Shown: positions 35,249 through 44,901 of the stretch, piece after piece
Layout: each line of letters begins with the position of its first letter
Numbering within the stretch: position 1 is the stretch's first letter
From: Legionella taurinensis
GTDB lineage: Bacteria > Pseudomonadota > Gammaproteobacteria > Legionellales > Legionellaceae
Reading direction: 5' to 3'
Length of the DNA stretch: 64,000 bases
Assembly: GCF_900452865.1 (NCBI RefSeq)
Contig: NZ_UGOZ01000001.1
Span: 3,007,001 to 3,071,000 of the forward strand
Translations under genes and position numbers: made by a program
Notes under the pieces: generated by a model
The model's database searches: none
Told to the model about the DNA's origin: nothing
Seen by the model: only the letters and a program-made list of their open reading frames with translations

Positions 35249-35664
35249 GCTTATTTAGTCTGTGCATTGCCAAAGATGTGCGCATTCTACCGAAATCATG
35301 CGTTTTTGACAAGAAAATTCGCACAATGACTCAAAAAAAGTCAAAAATGGCAAGGCCATTGCGTATTTTACCACAAGAAAAATCAATATTCCTATTACTT
35401 TTCATTGATTCAACAGCAATTATTGGCTTGCCAAGCCGGCAAAAATTGAGTATAAAGAGAATTGTTTGCCATTTATTTAATCAAACCATAATGTTTATAA
35501 GCCAATTCATACCCTGTTCTGCTTCTTCCACCTTAAACGCGTTAGCGCGTCGCGTCGTGCATGATTTGGCCTCCTGCGTTTCTCCTGTGGTGAATGTGGC
35601 CGCCTAGGCCCTCGACTCCCCCCCAATTCAGACTGCCCATTAACCCCTTTGAGGAATCGCTTTT
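35249..35664. other. Intergenic region upstream of the BrnQ-type transporter gene
   Basis: About 416 bases separate the divergent 663-aa gene and the transporter gene. The left two thirds are AT-rich, then composition shifts near 35520. A 38-codon frame at 35491-35607 has several valines but no ribosome-binding site, so I do not call a leader peptide. TTTGAGGAATCGC before 35665 is the ribosome-binding site of the transporter. Confidence 0.5.
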
Positions 35665-36816
35665 ATGCCGCACTATAAATCCATTTTTGTCTATGGCTTT
35701 GCTATTTTTGCCATGTTTTTTGGCTCGGGCAATCTTGTTTTCCCCCTCGAAATAGGCCATGCCGCAGGCGGGAGCTGGGTGTATGGTTTTTTTGGATTGT
35801 TACTGACCGGTATTTTTCTGCCGCTGGCCGGGCTGTTTGTGATTAAACTGCACCATGGCGATTACCGTGCTTTTTTTAATGGCGCTGGAAAACTGGCCGG
35901 TGGGCTGCTGCCACTGTTGATGCTGGCTTTACTCGGTTCCTTTGGCGTTGTGCCGCGATGCATCACTGTCGCCTACGGCAGCATGAGTTACTTAATTCCC
36001 CAGATTCATCTTTTGCCCTTCAGCCTTTTCTTTTGCCTCATTACCTTCCTGTGCTGCCTTGACGATCGCATCATGGTCAAAATACTCGGCAAATGGATGA
36101 GTCCGGTCTTGATCATAACCTTACTCATCCTGATAGGTATGGCGGTTATCCAGTCCCCGGAGACCTCTCAGGCCATCAAACCATCCATTTCGCTAACCAA
36201 TGGCTTTCTGACTGGCTATCAAACCATGGATTTGTTTGCTGCCTTCTTTTTTTCCGCCTTGATTTTTAACCAGATTCAGCAACAATTTCCCAACGCCAGT
36301 CAGAGCGACATTATACGTTTTGCCATCAAACCGAGCCTTCTGGGGGCAAGCCTTCTGGCCTTAGTGTACCTGGGCTTTGTCTACATGGGTGCGCATTACC
36401 AGGCCCTGCTTGAACACGTGAAACCTGAACTGATGTTACCGGCAATCGCTGCCAATACCCTGGGCAGCCGGGCTACCCTTATCATGGGTGTCGCCATGTT
36501 CTTCTCCTGTCTGACCACGGCTGTGGCGCTGAATAATCTGTTTGCACGTTACCTGCATTCGTCCTTAAAGCTGGGTGAAAACCGCTTTCCACTCCTCCTT
36601 GCCGGCACCACCCTGACGTCGTTTGTCGTCTCTCTGCTGGACTTCAGAGGAATCGCTGCGTTTTTAGCGCCAGTACTTGAATTGACTTACCCAGGCGTCA
36701 TCGCCCTGACGCTGCTTGGTCTTGTTTTGCGGAAAAAGCCTGCCCTTAAAGCGCTGGCCTTTTACAGCATTACCTTAATGACCTTATTGATAGCGGGGCT
36801 TTCACTCCTTCGCTAA
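35665..36816 (+). CDS. Branched-chain amino acid transporter, BrnQ/LIVCS family
   Basis: The 383-aa protein has about 11-12 membrane helices. The first contains the family signature FAMFFGSGNLVFPLEIGHAAG and the middle has LTNGFLTGYQTMDLFAAFFFSALIF. BrnQ proteins import leucine, isoleucine and valine with sodium at the inner membrane. It is shorter than the usual 430-440 aa, but both ends and the key segments are present, so I read it as a compact member. Legionella depends heavily on amino acids, and several BrnQ paralogues are typical. Confidence 0.9.
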   Translation: MPHYKSIFVYGFAIFAMFFGSGNLVFPLEIGHAAGGSWVYGFFGLLLTGIFLPLAGLFVIKLHHGDYRAFFNGAGKLAGGLLPLLMLALLGSFGVVPRCITVAYGSMSYLIPQIHLLPFSLFFCLITFLCCLDDRIMVKILGKWMSPVLIITLLILIGMAVIQSPETSQAIKPSISLTNGFLTGYQTMDLFAAFFFSALIFNQIQQQFPNASQSDIIRFAIKPSLLGASLLALVYLGFVYMGAHYQALLEHVKPELMLPAIAANTLGSRATLIMGVAMFFSCLTTAVALNNLFARYLHSSLKLGENRFPLLLAGTTLTSFVVSLLDFRGIAAFLAPVLELTYPGVIALTLLGLVLRKKPALKALAFYSITLMTLLIAGLSLLR

Positions 36817-36871
36817 AATCGAATACTATCAAACGCAGCAATGGAATAAACCGTTTGAACAGGGTATTGGA

Positions 36872-39463
36872 ATGGGCAAAGAGACACAGCAACACAACCA
36901 GGGTCTGGAAGAGATGGCGAAACGCTCTTCCAGAGCTCGGGAAGAGCAGCGTCTGAGCGCCGGTGAACGCGTTAACCGGGCGTTTAAATGGCTGAGCGAC
37001 GCCAGAGGAACACTTTCCCGTCAAACCCGAACGATGGACCTGTTAACCGAGCATTATCGAAGCGCCTGCCATGACGCTGATAGCCAGTTTGACCCGCTCA
37101 TCAAGGAAAAGCAGCAGCAACTGTTGCAGATTGAGACGGAGCATCAGCAACTGACCATGGAAATAGAAACCCTGACTTTGCAGATTAAAACCCGCAAAGA
37201 ACATCTTTCAATGGCAAAAACACGATTAAGCGAATTCCATAAGCGCTTAAGCGCCGATAAAGGACTCTACATTCCGACTGACATCCCAGCTCAGGAGTTA
37301 CGGGGGTATCTTGAATGCACCCATTCAAAAATGACCGCAGCCATTGACCGTGTTTATGAAAACCAGAGCCGTGGGAATGCCTATTTTGGTTTCAACCGTC
37401 ACAATGTTCATCAGCATTGGCTTTATTACACGACTTTTTTTCAAGCCACCGAAGCCGAAGAAGATTTGTTTGATCTTCTGGTCTGCTTCAAGGAAAAATT
37501 AAAATGGATTGATTACGAATTAACATCCTTTGAGAGCGGGGAAGCTCTGGAACAGGACACCCATGAGGGGGAATTGGCGACTGAAAAACACCAGGCCACC
37601 TCTTTTTTGCCGGAGAGAAATCTCTGGACAATGAAGGCAGACGAAGGCCCGCTTCTTAAGCGAAAAGAAGCGCTCCATAAAATCCACACAACAACCCTTA
37701 AAGAAAACCAGGCGTTGCAGCAGGCAAAAGACTTAGTCCTTGAACCTTCGCAACGAAGCATCGAAGGCATGGCGAAGCGTTTGCTGCAAAGCCAATACAC
37801 GGTACAGCTCGCTTATTGTGAACATCAGCAGGCCCAACTGGCGCTGACTATTCTTAAAATTGAATGGGGACTGGTTCAGCTAGCAGAAAAAACAGACGCG
37901 TCGCTTACGTGGTTTCAAGAATTAAAAACGAAAGAGCCCAATGAGGCATTCCAGTGCTTTTTAAATAAGACTCCGTCGGACGTGTCGGCAGGGATAAATG
38001 CAACCGCCCTTATCACCTCACGCCCATCGTTTCATGATTTGTCACTCAGTGAACTGGCCGCAGCCCTTGAACAAGAACGGATTAAACAAACAACAAATCT
38101 CAGGGATTTAATCGATTCCTGCCGCAAAGCCGCACCAGATCCTCAACTCAACGGGTTTCAGGACAACCTGCTGGCGGAGTTTGAGTGTTTACAGGAAAAA
38201 GCCTTGCGCCTTACCGCCTTAAACAATGAAAAAGTGCAACAGCTGCATGCAATGTCTGACGTCATGCGGCTGATGAAGCAGCGGCAGGACATTGAAACCG
38301 TTTTAACGCGACTCGCCAACGATGAAAGGACGAGAGAGCCTGCCCTTCTGGTTGCTGAATTACAGCCGTTGCTCACGGCAACAATCAATCTACTTGGCGA
38401 GATGGAAAAACGCAGCGACCCGACTGTTGTCTGCCATTCCAAACAATTGCGTCAGGCGGCAACCTTAATCGAATCTCAGCTTGAACGTTACCAGTCCGCG
38501 GATGATTTATTGCAATTAACCAGACAGCAGCAAAGCATTGCACAGACGCTTCACATCGTCAGCAAGGAAGCGGTTGTCGAAAGCAACCCCAGCGCACGAA
38601 TGCGTGAATTAAACGCACTAAGCCTCAACACGGCAGCAGTGTTGGAAGCCACAAAGGGAAATCAGAACAGGGATGTGGCGTCTAAACGGCTCCAACTGGA
38701 TACCCTCCTCTCCCAGCTTAAACCGCACATGATGCGCTATGAGGAAGAAAATGACAGACGCGAGGCATGGGATCTTTTACAGGATTGCAATGCATTAATG
38801 GGCCGCTTTAATCAACACGGCAACCGCGCGGGTTTGTATGAAGCCTATGAGGCTTTTTTTGGCAATGGCCGTTTAGAACCGCTTTTACACCGCTTAAAGT
38901 CGAGGCCACGCACGCCCCTCGTTGAAGACTTGGTGTCCAAAGTCAGTGCGATGGCATTACAGCGCGATATTCTGGCGCCAGAAACCTTATCAGAGCGTCT
39001 GTTTTTTGGCGAAGCGCCGCCCTCCTCCTCCCTTATGCCGGCTCGCCGTGAGCCGGTTAATTTGAGCGGTGAGAAGGGAATAAACTGTGATTTACAACCG
39101 CTGGATAACTACTTGCTGGAGCGCTCCCAGACCTATTATGTCAAAGATAAAATCAGTGAATGGACATGCTCTTGGTTTGCCCGTACCGGCTGCCGAAGCG
39201 ATAAGGAGCGGCGTACCCGTTATATTTTCGATTTAAAAAGCGAGTTTGACCTGTATCAGAAGGAACCTACACCGGCGAACTACCAGTCACTGATTGATTG
39301 CCTGGACCAGGGTATAACGAATTTTTCACCGCGGGCAAGCGCAGGCAAAGGCTACGAAAAGAGTCTGCGCGCTCAATTGGAAACGTTGAAACGGCAACTC
39401 CCTGTCTCTGCACCCCCAGACCTTGAACCCACTGCACTGAATCAATCAGGCCTCAAGGGATAA
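36872..39463 (+). CDS. Large coiled-coil protein, 863 aa, candidate effector
   Basis: No overall family recognised. Residues about 1-125 are charged with heptad repeats (EKQQQLLQIETEHQQLTMEIETL). The central 200-640 is one helical, Leu/Gln-rich coiled-coil-like body. The last 110 residues look like a separate folded module: YLLERSQTYYVKDKI, DKERRTRYIFDL, FSPRASAGKGYEKSLRAQL. I believe I have seen this kind of end module in other Legionella proteins, but cannot confirm it. There is no signal peptide or membrane segment. It starts 55 bases after the BrnQ-type gene and overlaps the kinase-like gene by 18 bases at the 3' end. Confidence 0.75.
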   Translation: MGKETQQHNQGLEEMAKRSSRAREEQRLSAGERVNRAFKWLSDARGTLSRQTRTMDLLTEHYRSACHDADSQFDPLIKEKQQQLLQIETEHQQLTMEIETLTLQIKTRKEHLSMAKTRLSEFHKRLSADKGLYIPTDIPAQELRGYLECTHSKMTAAIDRVYENQSRGNAYFGFNRHNVHQHWLYYTTFFQATEAEEDLFDLLVCFKEKLKWIDYELTSFESGEALEQDTHEGELATEKHQATSFLPERNLWTMKADEGPLLKRKEALHKIHTTTLKENQALQQAKDLVLEPSQRSIEGMAKRLLQSQYTVQLAYCEHQQAQLALTILKIEWGLVQLAEKTDASLTWFQELKTKEPNEAFQCFLNKTPSDVSAGINATALITSRPSFHDLSLSELAAALEQERIKQTTNLRDLIDSCRKAAPDPQLNGFQDNLLAEFECLQEKALRLTALNNEKVQQLHAMSDVMRLMKQRQDIETVLTRLANDERTREPALLVAELQPLLTATINLLGEMEKRSDPTVVCHSKQLRQAATLIESQLERYQSADDLLQLTRQQQSIAQTLHIVSKEAVVESNPSARMRELNALSLNTAAVLEATKGNQNRDVASKRLQLDTLLSQLKPHMMRYEEENDRREAWDLLQDCNALMGRFNQHGNRAGLYEAYEAFFGNGRLEPLLHRLKSRPRTPLVEDLVSKVSAMALQRDILAPETLSERLFFGEAPPSSSLMPARREPVNLSGEKGINCDLQPLDNYLLERSQTYYVKDKISEWTCSWFARTGCRSDKERRTRYIFDLKSEFDLYQKEPTPANYQSLIDCLDQGITNFSPRASAGKGYEKSLRAQLETLKRQLPVSAPPDLEPTALNQSGLKG

Positions 39464-40420
39464 CTGACTGATAATGGTATTCATCAGAGTCAAAATATCC
39501 TGAAGCCGGCGCGGTTGTCTCGCGGGCTCGGTACGGCACAGGCAGTCCAACAGGGACGCAAGGTTTAACAGGTGAACCGTCACCTGCCACTGGTTTGGCA
39601 GCAGACAGGTTGCCTGTAGACCGTCAACAAACGACGACGCCCAGGACGCGGGCATGGCATGCGCATAACGCAACATGTTCGCCACATCCCAAAGCGGTGA
39701 CCCGGCAAAGGCGAACTCCCAATCAAGGGCAGCGGTAATGCGCCATGCTCCATCGCTTTTATCCACCAGCAGGTTGGCAGGATCGTAGTCGCCATGGACC
39801 AGGTGCGCCGGGGATTCATTGGGCAGGCAGGCGGCAAAGCGGCTGAAACACGTCGCTATTCTCTGCCTTTGCGCGGTAGACAGTTGGGCTGAGGCAGTCG
39901 GGTGCGTAAGTTGCCTGTCAACAAAGGCCGCAAGCGTCGGGTTTTCAGGTTTTACGATATGCAATTCCCGGTCGAAGAAGCCCGCCGAGTTAAAGCGGTG
40001 AGTCTGGATTTGGCCAAGTAAAACCCCGGCCTGATACAGGAGAGAATCACCGTGCTGTTTTTCGTTGCCAAGCAACACCTCGCGAAGGCTGATTCCCCGG
40101 CAATAATCAATTAAAGCAAAACGATACCCCGACTGAACCCCGACAAAGCGGCTTTGCGGGACAGGCAGTTGCGGTGCCAGGCGGCTTGCCAATTGCTGCT
40201 CACGAAAGGCGGCATCCTGGTCGCGCAGGTAAATGCGAAGGACATACACCGGCTCATGCTCGCGACGGATAAGAATAGAGCAATTGGCGCATCCGCCGCC
40301 AAGCCGCTCCCAACGGTAGCGTTTCCTGTCAGGCAAGGCCTCAGAGACCATCGCGTCGATAACAGCATTAGGCAGGACAACAGCTTGTCCTGCCGCTTCC
40401 CAATCGGCTTTAAAAATCAT
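39446..40420 (-). CDS. APH/choline-kinase-like phosphotransferase
   Basis: This is a protein-kinase-like fold protein of about 324 aa: GGGCANCSILIR (nucleotide loop), YVLRIYLRD (Lys replaced by Arg in the usual VLK position), AHLVHGDYDPANLLVD (catalytic HGDxxxxN) and ITAALDWEFAFAGSPLWDVA (metal-binding Asp). The family phosphorylates aminoglycosides, choline, homoserine and similar small molecules. The substrate here is unknown, and resistance should not be assumed. I take ATG 40420. A GTG at 40441 is in frame. Confidence 0.85.
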   Translation of the reverse strand: MIFKADWEAAGQAVVLPNAVIDAMVSEALPDRKRYRWERLGGGCANCSILIRREHEPVYVLRIYLRDQDAAFREQQLASRLAPQLPVPQSRFVGVQSGYRFALIDYCRGISLREVLLGNEKQHGDSLLYQAGVLLGQIQTHRFNSAGFFDRELHIVKPENPTLAAFVDRQLTHPTASAQLSTAQRQRIATCFSRFAACLPNESPAHLVHGDYDPANLLVDKSDGAWRITAALDWEFAFAGSPLWDVANMLRYAHAMPASWASSFVDGLQATCLLPNQWQVTVHLLNLASLLDCLCRTEPARQPRRLQDILTLMNTIISQLSLEA

Positions 40421-40633
40421 GCGATTCCAATCCGCCTGCACGAAGGCCGGTTTTTTTGATTAAATTGAACACAATTTTAGCTTAAAAAAACAACAATTAC
40501 TCCCCCTGAGGCAAGAATAATGCTATAGTACGGCACTGATTTTATACGCAATTCCCCTTGCCGGAACTGTGCGTAATTACACTAACCTGCTAGTATTAGC
40601 AGTCTTGTCAGCATTTATCGAAAGGTCAAGTGA

Positions 40634-41155
40634 ATGAAGTTGAGTGGTTTGATTGGTATGGTTTGGGCAGTATTATCAGGGTGTTCCATGGCAGCAAATG
40701 AAAAAATAATTTATGGCTATGTCGAGAAAGCAACACTGGTAGAAAAAAATCTGATGCTGTCGGCCAAACTGGATACCGGAGCGAAATCGGCCTCTTTAAG
40801 CGCAATCAACATTCAGGAATTTGAAAAAGACGGCAAATCTTACCTGCGCTACATTGTCCCCAGCAAAATAGGCAATGTGGAATTCACTTCGGAATACATC
40901 GGCAAAGTCAAAATCAAAGTGCGTGCCGGGGAGCGACACGAGGGCATCTCCAAAATCGCGCCTATCAAACGCCCTGTCGTGCTTATCCGGATTAAAATCG
41001 GCGAAAGGGAACGCCTTATCGCGGTCAATTTAACTAACCGCAAACGCTTCAATTACCCTTTATTATTGGGACGTGACGCCATTAAAGCCTTCGATGGTTT
41101 AGTCGATCCCAGCTTAGCTTTTACTATTAAAACCGAAAAAGTTGAACCAAAATGA
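40634..41155 (+). CDS. Retropepsin-like ATP-dependent zinc protease domain protein (RimB/RloA-associated)
   Basis: The 173-aa protein has an N-terminal signal or lipoprotein-like segment (GMVWAVLSGCSMAA, Cys at 17). It also has the aspartic-protease-like core LSAKLDTGAKSASLSA with D47 in DTGA, followed by strands and LLGRDAIKAFDG. This is the Zn_protease/DUF785 family found beside RimK-like ligases. It overlaps the next gene by four bases (ATGA), so the three-gene unit is translationally coupled. Likely periplasmic, acting with the 7TM partner on a peptide-modified target (inference). Confidence 0.88.
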   Translation: MKLSGLIGMVWAVLSGCSMAANEKIIYGYVEKATLVEKNLMLSAKLDTGAKSASLSAINIQEFEKDGKSYLRYIVPSKIGNVEFTSEYIGKVKIKVRAGERHEGISKIAPIKRPVVLIRIKIGERERLIAVNLTNRKRFNYPLLLGRDAIKAFDGLVDPSLAFTIKTEKVEPK

Positions 41156-42675
41156 AATCAAACAAACGCCATGTGTATGGCCTGATCATCTCGCTGTTTG
41201 TCATTGGCCTCGGCCTTTTTTTCTACCGTCACCTGGCGCTGGATGTTCCCCTTACCGATACTGAAACTGTCAACAGCTGGATGGTCGAAGCGAATTTACG
41301 CTTTGTAGCCAATCGCAATACGCCGGTCAAAGCCAATTTTGTTATCCCTTACATGCCCCCTTATTTTGCCATTCTCGACGAATATTTTGTCTCCCATAAT
41401 TACGGGGTCACCACCAATTTAAGCGGCTTTAATCGTCAAACAGTCTGGTCGCTGCGTCGTGGCAGCGGTGCGCAGTCACTGTATTACCGCGCCATTTTCC
41501 GTGAAACAGACGGCAATGAATCCAGTCTGGGCAAACCGCCCATCGTCAAAGCCCAACCCCTGGCCGAAAACCAGAAGTCGGCTGTGGATACCATTACCAC
41601 CTTGGTGCGGCAATCGTCGGCCGATATCCAGACCTTTGCTCAGGGCACCATCAAGGAGCTCAATAAAAAAGACGGCAATGCCAAGTTACTGGTAGGGCCT
41701 GATTTCACTGACGACAACGTGATTCAAGCCGCCATCACCGTGCTCAATCAGGCCAGAATTTATGCCATGCCGGTGAAGGGGTTGAATTTAAGCCAGCAGA
41801 ATAAGGCAGAATTCAAATCCTACCTCGTGGTTTACAATGGGAAAGAGTGGATTTATATCAATCCCAGAACAGGCGGCGCCGGGTTTCCCAGGAATTTTCT
41901 GGTATGGCAATATGGTGCTGAACCCCTGTTTCAGGTTACCGGCGGCAAGAAACCGGTTTTTAATCTGACCATTTCCCCAACCCCAATCAATGCCCTGACC
42001 ATTGCCAAGGCACGCGGGCTGCAGACTGATTCGCAGCTGTTGCGTTTTTCCTTACTGCAATTGCCAGTCAACGTTCAGGAAACCTATAAAATTCTCCTAA
42101 CAGTGCCCATAGGCGCCTTTATTATCCTTTTGCTGCGTAATTTTGTCGGGTTGAAAACCTTCGGTACGTTCATGCCAGTATTGATTGCATTGGCGTTCCG
42201 TGAAACCCATGTCATTTGGGGAATCACCCTGTTTGTGATCATTGTGTCATTCGGTTTGCTGGCGCGATTTTACCTGGATCAATTGCGGCTTTTGCTGGTG
42301 CCGCGATTAGCCGCCATCCTCACGGTGGTCATTCTTCTCATGATTTTTATCAGCGTCATGAGCCAGAATTTAGGTCTCGAATCGGGCTTGTCCGTGGCCC
42401 TCTTCCCCATGGTGATTCTGACGATGACCATCGAAAGGATGTGCATCACCTGGGATGAGCGGGGGGCATCGGAAGCGATTAAATCCGGCATCGGCAGTTT
42501 GATTGCGGCAGTCATCGCGTTTGGCGCCATGAATTATGCCCCCATGCAGTATTTGGTTTTCGCGTTTCCGGAATTGTTACTCGTTCTGCTGGCACTGATT
42601 ATCTGGTTCGGCCAATACCGGGGTTATCGTTTGTCCGAGCTGAAGCGCTTTAAAGTCTTAGGCGGAGAGCAATGA
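41152..42675 (+). CDS. Inactive transglutaminase domain fused to 7TM module
   Basis: The 507-aa protein has one N-terminal membrane helix (8-26), an extracytoplasmic domain of about 270 residues related to transglutaminases (VNSWMVEANLRFVANRNTPVKANFVIP, AITVLNQARIYAMPVKGLNL), and seven membrane helices from about 310 to 490 (LLTVPIGAFIILLLRNFVGLKTFGTFMPVLIALAF). No clear Cys-His-Asp triad is visible, in line with the inactive transglutaminase designation of this family. Its position between the protease-like and ATP-grasp genes is a known conserved gene set. The stop overlaps the ATP-grasp start (ATGA). Confidence 0.9.
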   Translation: MKSNKRHVYGLIISLFVIGLGLFFYRHLALDVPLTDTETVNSWMVEANLRFVANRNTPVKANFVIPYMPPYFAILDEYFVSHNYGVTTNLSGFNRQTVWSLRRGSGAQSLYYRAIFRETDGNESSLGKPPIVKAQPLAENQKSAVDTITTLVRQSSADIQTFAQGTIKELNKKDGNAKLLVGPDFTDDNVIQAAITVLNQARIYAMPVKGLNLSQQNKAEFKSYLVVYNGKEWIYINPRTGGAGFPRNFLVWQYGAEPLFQVTGGKKPVFNLTISPTPINALTIAKARGLQTDSQLLRFSLLQLPVNVQETYKILLTVPIGAFIILLLRNFVGLKTFGTFMPVLIALAFRETHVIWGITLFVIIVSFGLLARFYLDQLRLLLVPRLAAILTVVILLMIFISVMSQNLGLESGLSVALFPMVILTMTIERMCITWDERGASEAIKSGIGSLIAAVIAFGAMNYAPMQYLVFAFPELLLVLLALIIWFGQYRGYRLSELKRFKVLGGEQ

Positions 42676-43625
42676 TGTGGAAACTCTATCGTCATTTGCG
42701 TGAGCGTGGTGTTTTAAGCATTAATCAACGAAACTGTGATTATGTCTTGCCCTACAATGAACGCAAACTTTATCCGCTGGTGGATGACAAATTAAAAACG
42801 AAACGCCTGGCGATTGCAGCCGGCATTGCCGTGCCGGAATTGTATTTGACCATTGAAAATGAACATCAAATCAAGACAATCGATGACTTGCTTTCGCCGT
42901 ATAAGGATTTTGTGGTCAAACCCGCACATGGCGCAGGCGGCGATGGCATTCTTGTGTTCACCGATCGAGTATTTGGACGCTACCGTCAAATCAATGGCAA
43001 GTTAACCACTAGCCAAGAATTAAGTTATCACTTGTCCTGCCTGCTTTCCGGCGCTTACAGCCTGGGCGGCCATGCGGATTATGCCATCATTGAACACCGC
43101 GTGGTGGTGGATCCGGTGTTTAAAGAAGTCAGTTACGAAGGCATTCCTGACATCCGTATTATTACCCTTCTGGGTTATCCAGCCATGGCCATGGTCAGGT
43201 TGCCCACGCGTTTATCCGGAGGTAAGGCCAACCTGCATCAGGGCGCAATAGGGGTGGGGGTGGATTTAGCCAGCGGTAAGACTTTAGGCGGCGTATTCCA
43301 CAACGATGCCATTGATTTTCACCCCGATACGCTCAATGCCATTGTCGGCATTGAAGTCCCTTACTGGGATAAAATTCTTGAAATTGCCGCCAGTTGTTAT
43401 GAATTAACCGGTCTGGGTTATCTGGGCGTGGATATTGTACTTGATAAAGAGCACGGTCCTTTTATGCTGGAACTGAATGCCCGTCCCGGCCTTAATATTC
43501 AAATTGCCAATCGCGAAGGGGGCTTAACCCGTTACCGTGAGATTGAAGCACGTGCGGCGTTGGGTAAAGAATCCGTTCCTGCGCGGGTCGCTTTCAGCAA
43601 ATCGCGATTTGGACGTGGCAATTAA
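42672..43625 (+). CDS. RimK-like ATP-grasp ligase (alpha-L-glutamate ligase-like)
   Basis: The 317-aa protein has the ATP-grasp fold: KPAHGAGGDGILVF (phosphate loop), AIIEHRVVVDP, ISTEP-like DIRIITLLGYPAMAMVRL, and the metal site YLGVDIVLDKEHGPFMLELNARPG with GLNIQIANREGG. Family members add amino acids, often glutamate, to a carboxylate. The coupled genes upstream (retropepsin-like protease and inactive transglutaminase-7TM) form a predicted peptide-modification system acting across the inner membrane. The target is unknown. It is cytoplasmic, without a signal. Confidence 0.92.
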   Translation: MMWKLYRHLRERGVLSINQRNCDYVLPYNERKLYPLVDDKLKTKRLAIAAGIAVPELYLTIENEHQIKTIDDLLSPYKDFVVKPAHGAGGDGILVFTDRVFGRYRQINGKLTTSQELSYHLSCLLSGAYSLGGHADYAIIEHRVVVDPVFKEVSYEGIPDIRIITLLGYPAMAMVRLPTRLSGGKANLHQGAIGVGVDLASGKTLGGVFHNDAIDFHPDTLNAIVGIEVPYWDKILEIAASCYELTGLGYLGVDIVLDKEHGPFMLELNARPGLNIQIANREGGLTRYREIEARAALGKESVPARVAFSKSRFGRGN

Positions 43626-43655
43626 TTTATTGATGACGTGATTGTATTCTGGCGT

Positions 43656-43686
43656 TTATCGCGGCCAGCCAGGCAAGCCGCGATAA
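43656..43686. terminator. Inverted repeat between convergent genes, possible terminator
   Basis: A 10-bp perfect stem (43656-43665 with 43677-43686) with an 11-base loop lies between the convergent ATP-grasp and papain-like genes. Neither side has a strong U-tract, so termination efficiency is doubtful. Confidence 0.45.
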
Positions 43687-43707
43687 GGAACAACTTAGGA
43701 CAAGGCA

Positions 43708-44811
43708 TTAATGCGTTTGAGCGGACTCATCACCGCCTTCATCGGTTTCACCCAGCGAGCGAATGCGTTGGGCTTCGATAACCAGCAGCTTGAAGTAATC
43801 GTAAGACATGTAAAAATCACCATGATCTCCCAGACGATCACCCCAGGAATTACGCAGGGTTAACAGACCGCGATGCTCACGTCCTTCATCATCAATTGCA
43901 ACGGCATTGTCATCATAGCCGGTAATGACCATTTCATGTCCACCAAAAAAGGGTCTTTGGTAAACATCGCGGGCAATTTGCGGTGTCAGTACCCAGCTGT
44001 CGTTGGTGGAATTGCGCGTGCCGACTGCCCCCATGGTACCGAGATCAAAATCAAGCAACAACACACCGAATGTCACCCGATCACCCGCGGACAGGGAGGC
44101 TTTCACCTGCGACAAGGTTTGATTGGTGTCAAAACGATCAAAGGCATCCATAACATCCAGGACAGGAGACCAGGCTACGCGTTCGTCCATGGGCAGGCTG
44201 ATTTCACGGTATTCCTCAGGCGTCATTACGTCAAACGGTCTTTCGCCTTCCAGCGGATACTCGTGCAAACCACCGCATCCCTGAGCCGCTTCACGCTCTT
44301 TGGGCACGATCCCAAACATGTCCATCTGGCTTAAAACAAATCGTCCCAGTGAGCCGTCCCAACCGCTTAAGGCATACCCTTGTTTTTCCAGGTAATTGCC
44401 TAACTGCAATTGGCATAATTGGCTGACGTAGTCGCCCTTTTGCAACACGGCATCCACGGCCGCCGTGGACGCGAAGGTCACGCAGGAGCCATGGAAGCCC
44501 TGATCCAGTACCGGCACGTCATTCATGCCCAATTCCACCTGGGGAGGGTACTTGCTGCTGGAGGGGGACGTCCATTGTTGCGTTTTGTTCACGGCTGCAG
44601 CCGCTCTGGCTGCCAGAATTTGCTGTGCGTGCGCTGAAAGTTCGACTTTGAGTAATTTGATGGTTTTAATCTTGGGCGCCTGCAGGCTGTTTTTGCCCTG
44701 CACGATGGGGGCCTTGATGGTTTTGGAAAAAGTTCCCTGGATGTGAATGTCCTGAGCCATGACGCTGCTGCTCATGAGCAGGGTTAAAGCGATTGCTGGT
44801 GTTACGTTCAT
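43708..44811 (-). CDS. Exported papain-like (C1) cysteine protease
   Basis: The 367-aa precursor starts at an ATG after TAGGAGATTTAG and has a signal peptide (residues 1-19, ending SSVMA/Q). A propeptide-like region runs to about 90. The mature part has the papain triad: Q104 and C110 in VLDQGFHGSCVTFAST, H292 in GGHEMVITGYDDN, and N321 in LTLRNSWGDRLG. Cys pairs elsewhere (C133, C179) could form disulfides. It is likely secreted to the periplasm or outside by the type II system, as for other Legionella proteases. That route is inferred. Confidence 0.88.
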   Translation of the reverse strand: MNVTPAIALTLLMSSSVMAQDIHIQGTFSKTIKAPIVQGKNSLQAPKIKTIKLLKVELSAHAQQILAARAAAAVNKTQQWTSPSSSKYPPQVELGMNDVPVLDQGFHGSCVTFASTAAVDAVLQKGDYVSQLCQLQLGNYLEKQGYALSGWDGSLGRFVLSQMDMFGIVPKEREAAQGCGGLHEYPLEGERPFDVMTPEEYREISLPMDERVAWSPVLDVMDAFDRFDTNQTLSQVKASLSAGDRVTFGVLLLDFDLGTMGAVGTRNSTNDSWVLTPQIARDVYQRPFFGGHEMVITGYDDNAVAIDDEGREHRGLLTLRNSWGDRLGDHGDFYMSYDYFKLLVIEAQRIRSLGETDEGGDESAQTH

Positions 44812-44901
44812 CTAAATCTCCTAATGACCACTGATTGTGGCGACCGGAGTTTATCATATGTATTTAATTTGATCACTAAGGCGTGCTGCAGGGAGAAGAA
44901 C

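Noticed and set aside
35491..35607. A 38-codon frame with several valines before the BrnQ-type gene, as a possible leader peptide
   Set aside because: There is no ribosome-binding site and no terminator/antiterminator pair with a U-tract between it and the transporter start.
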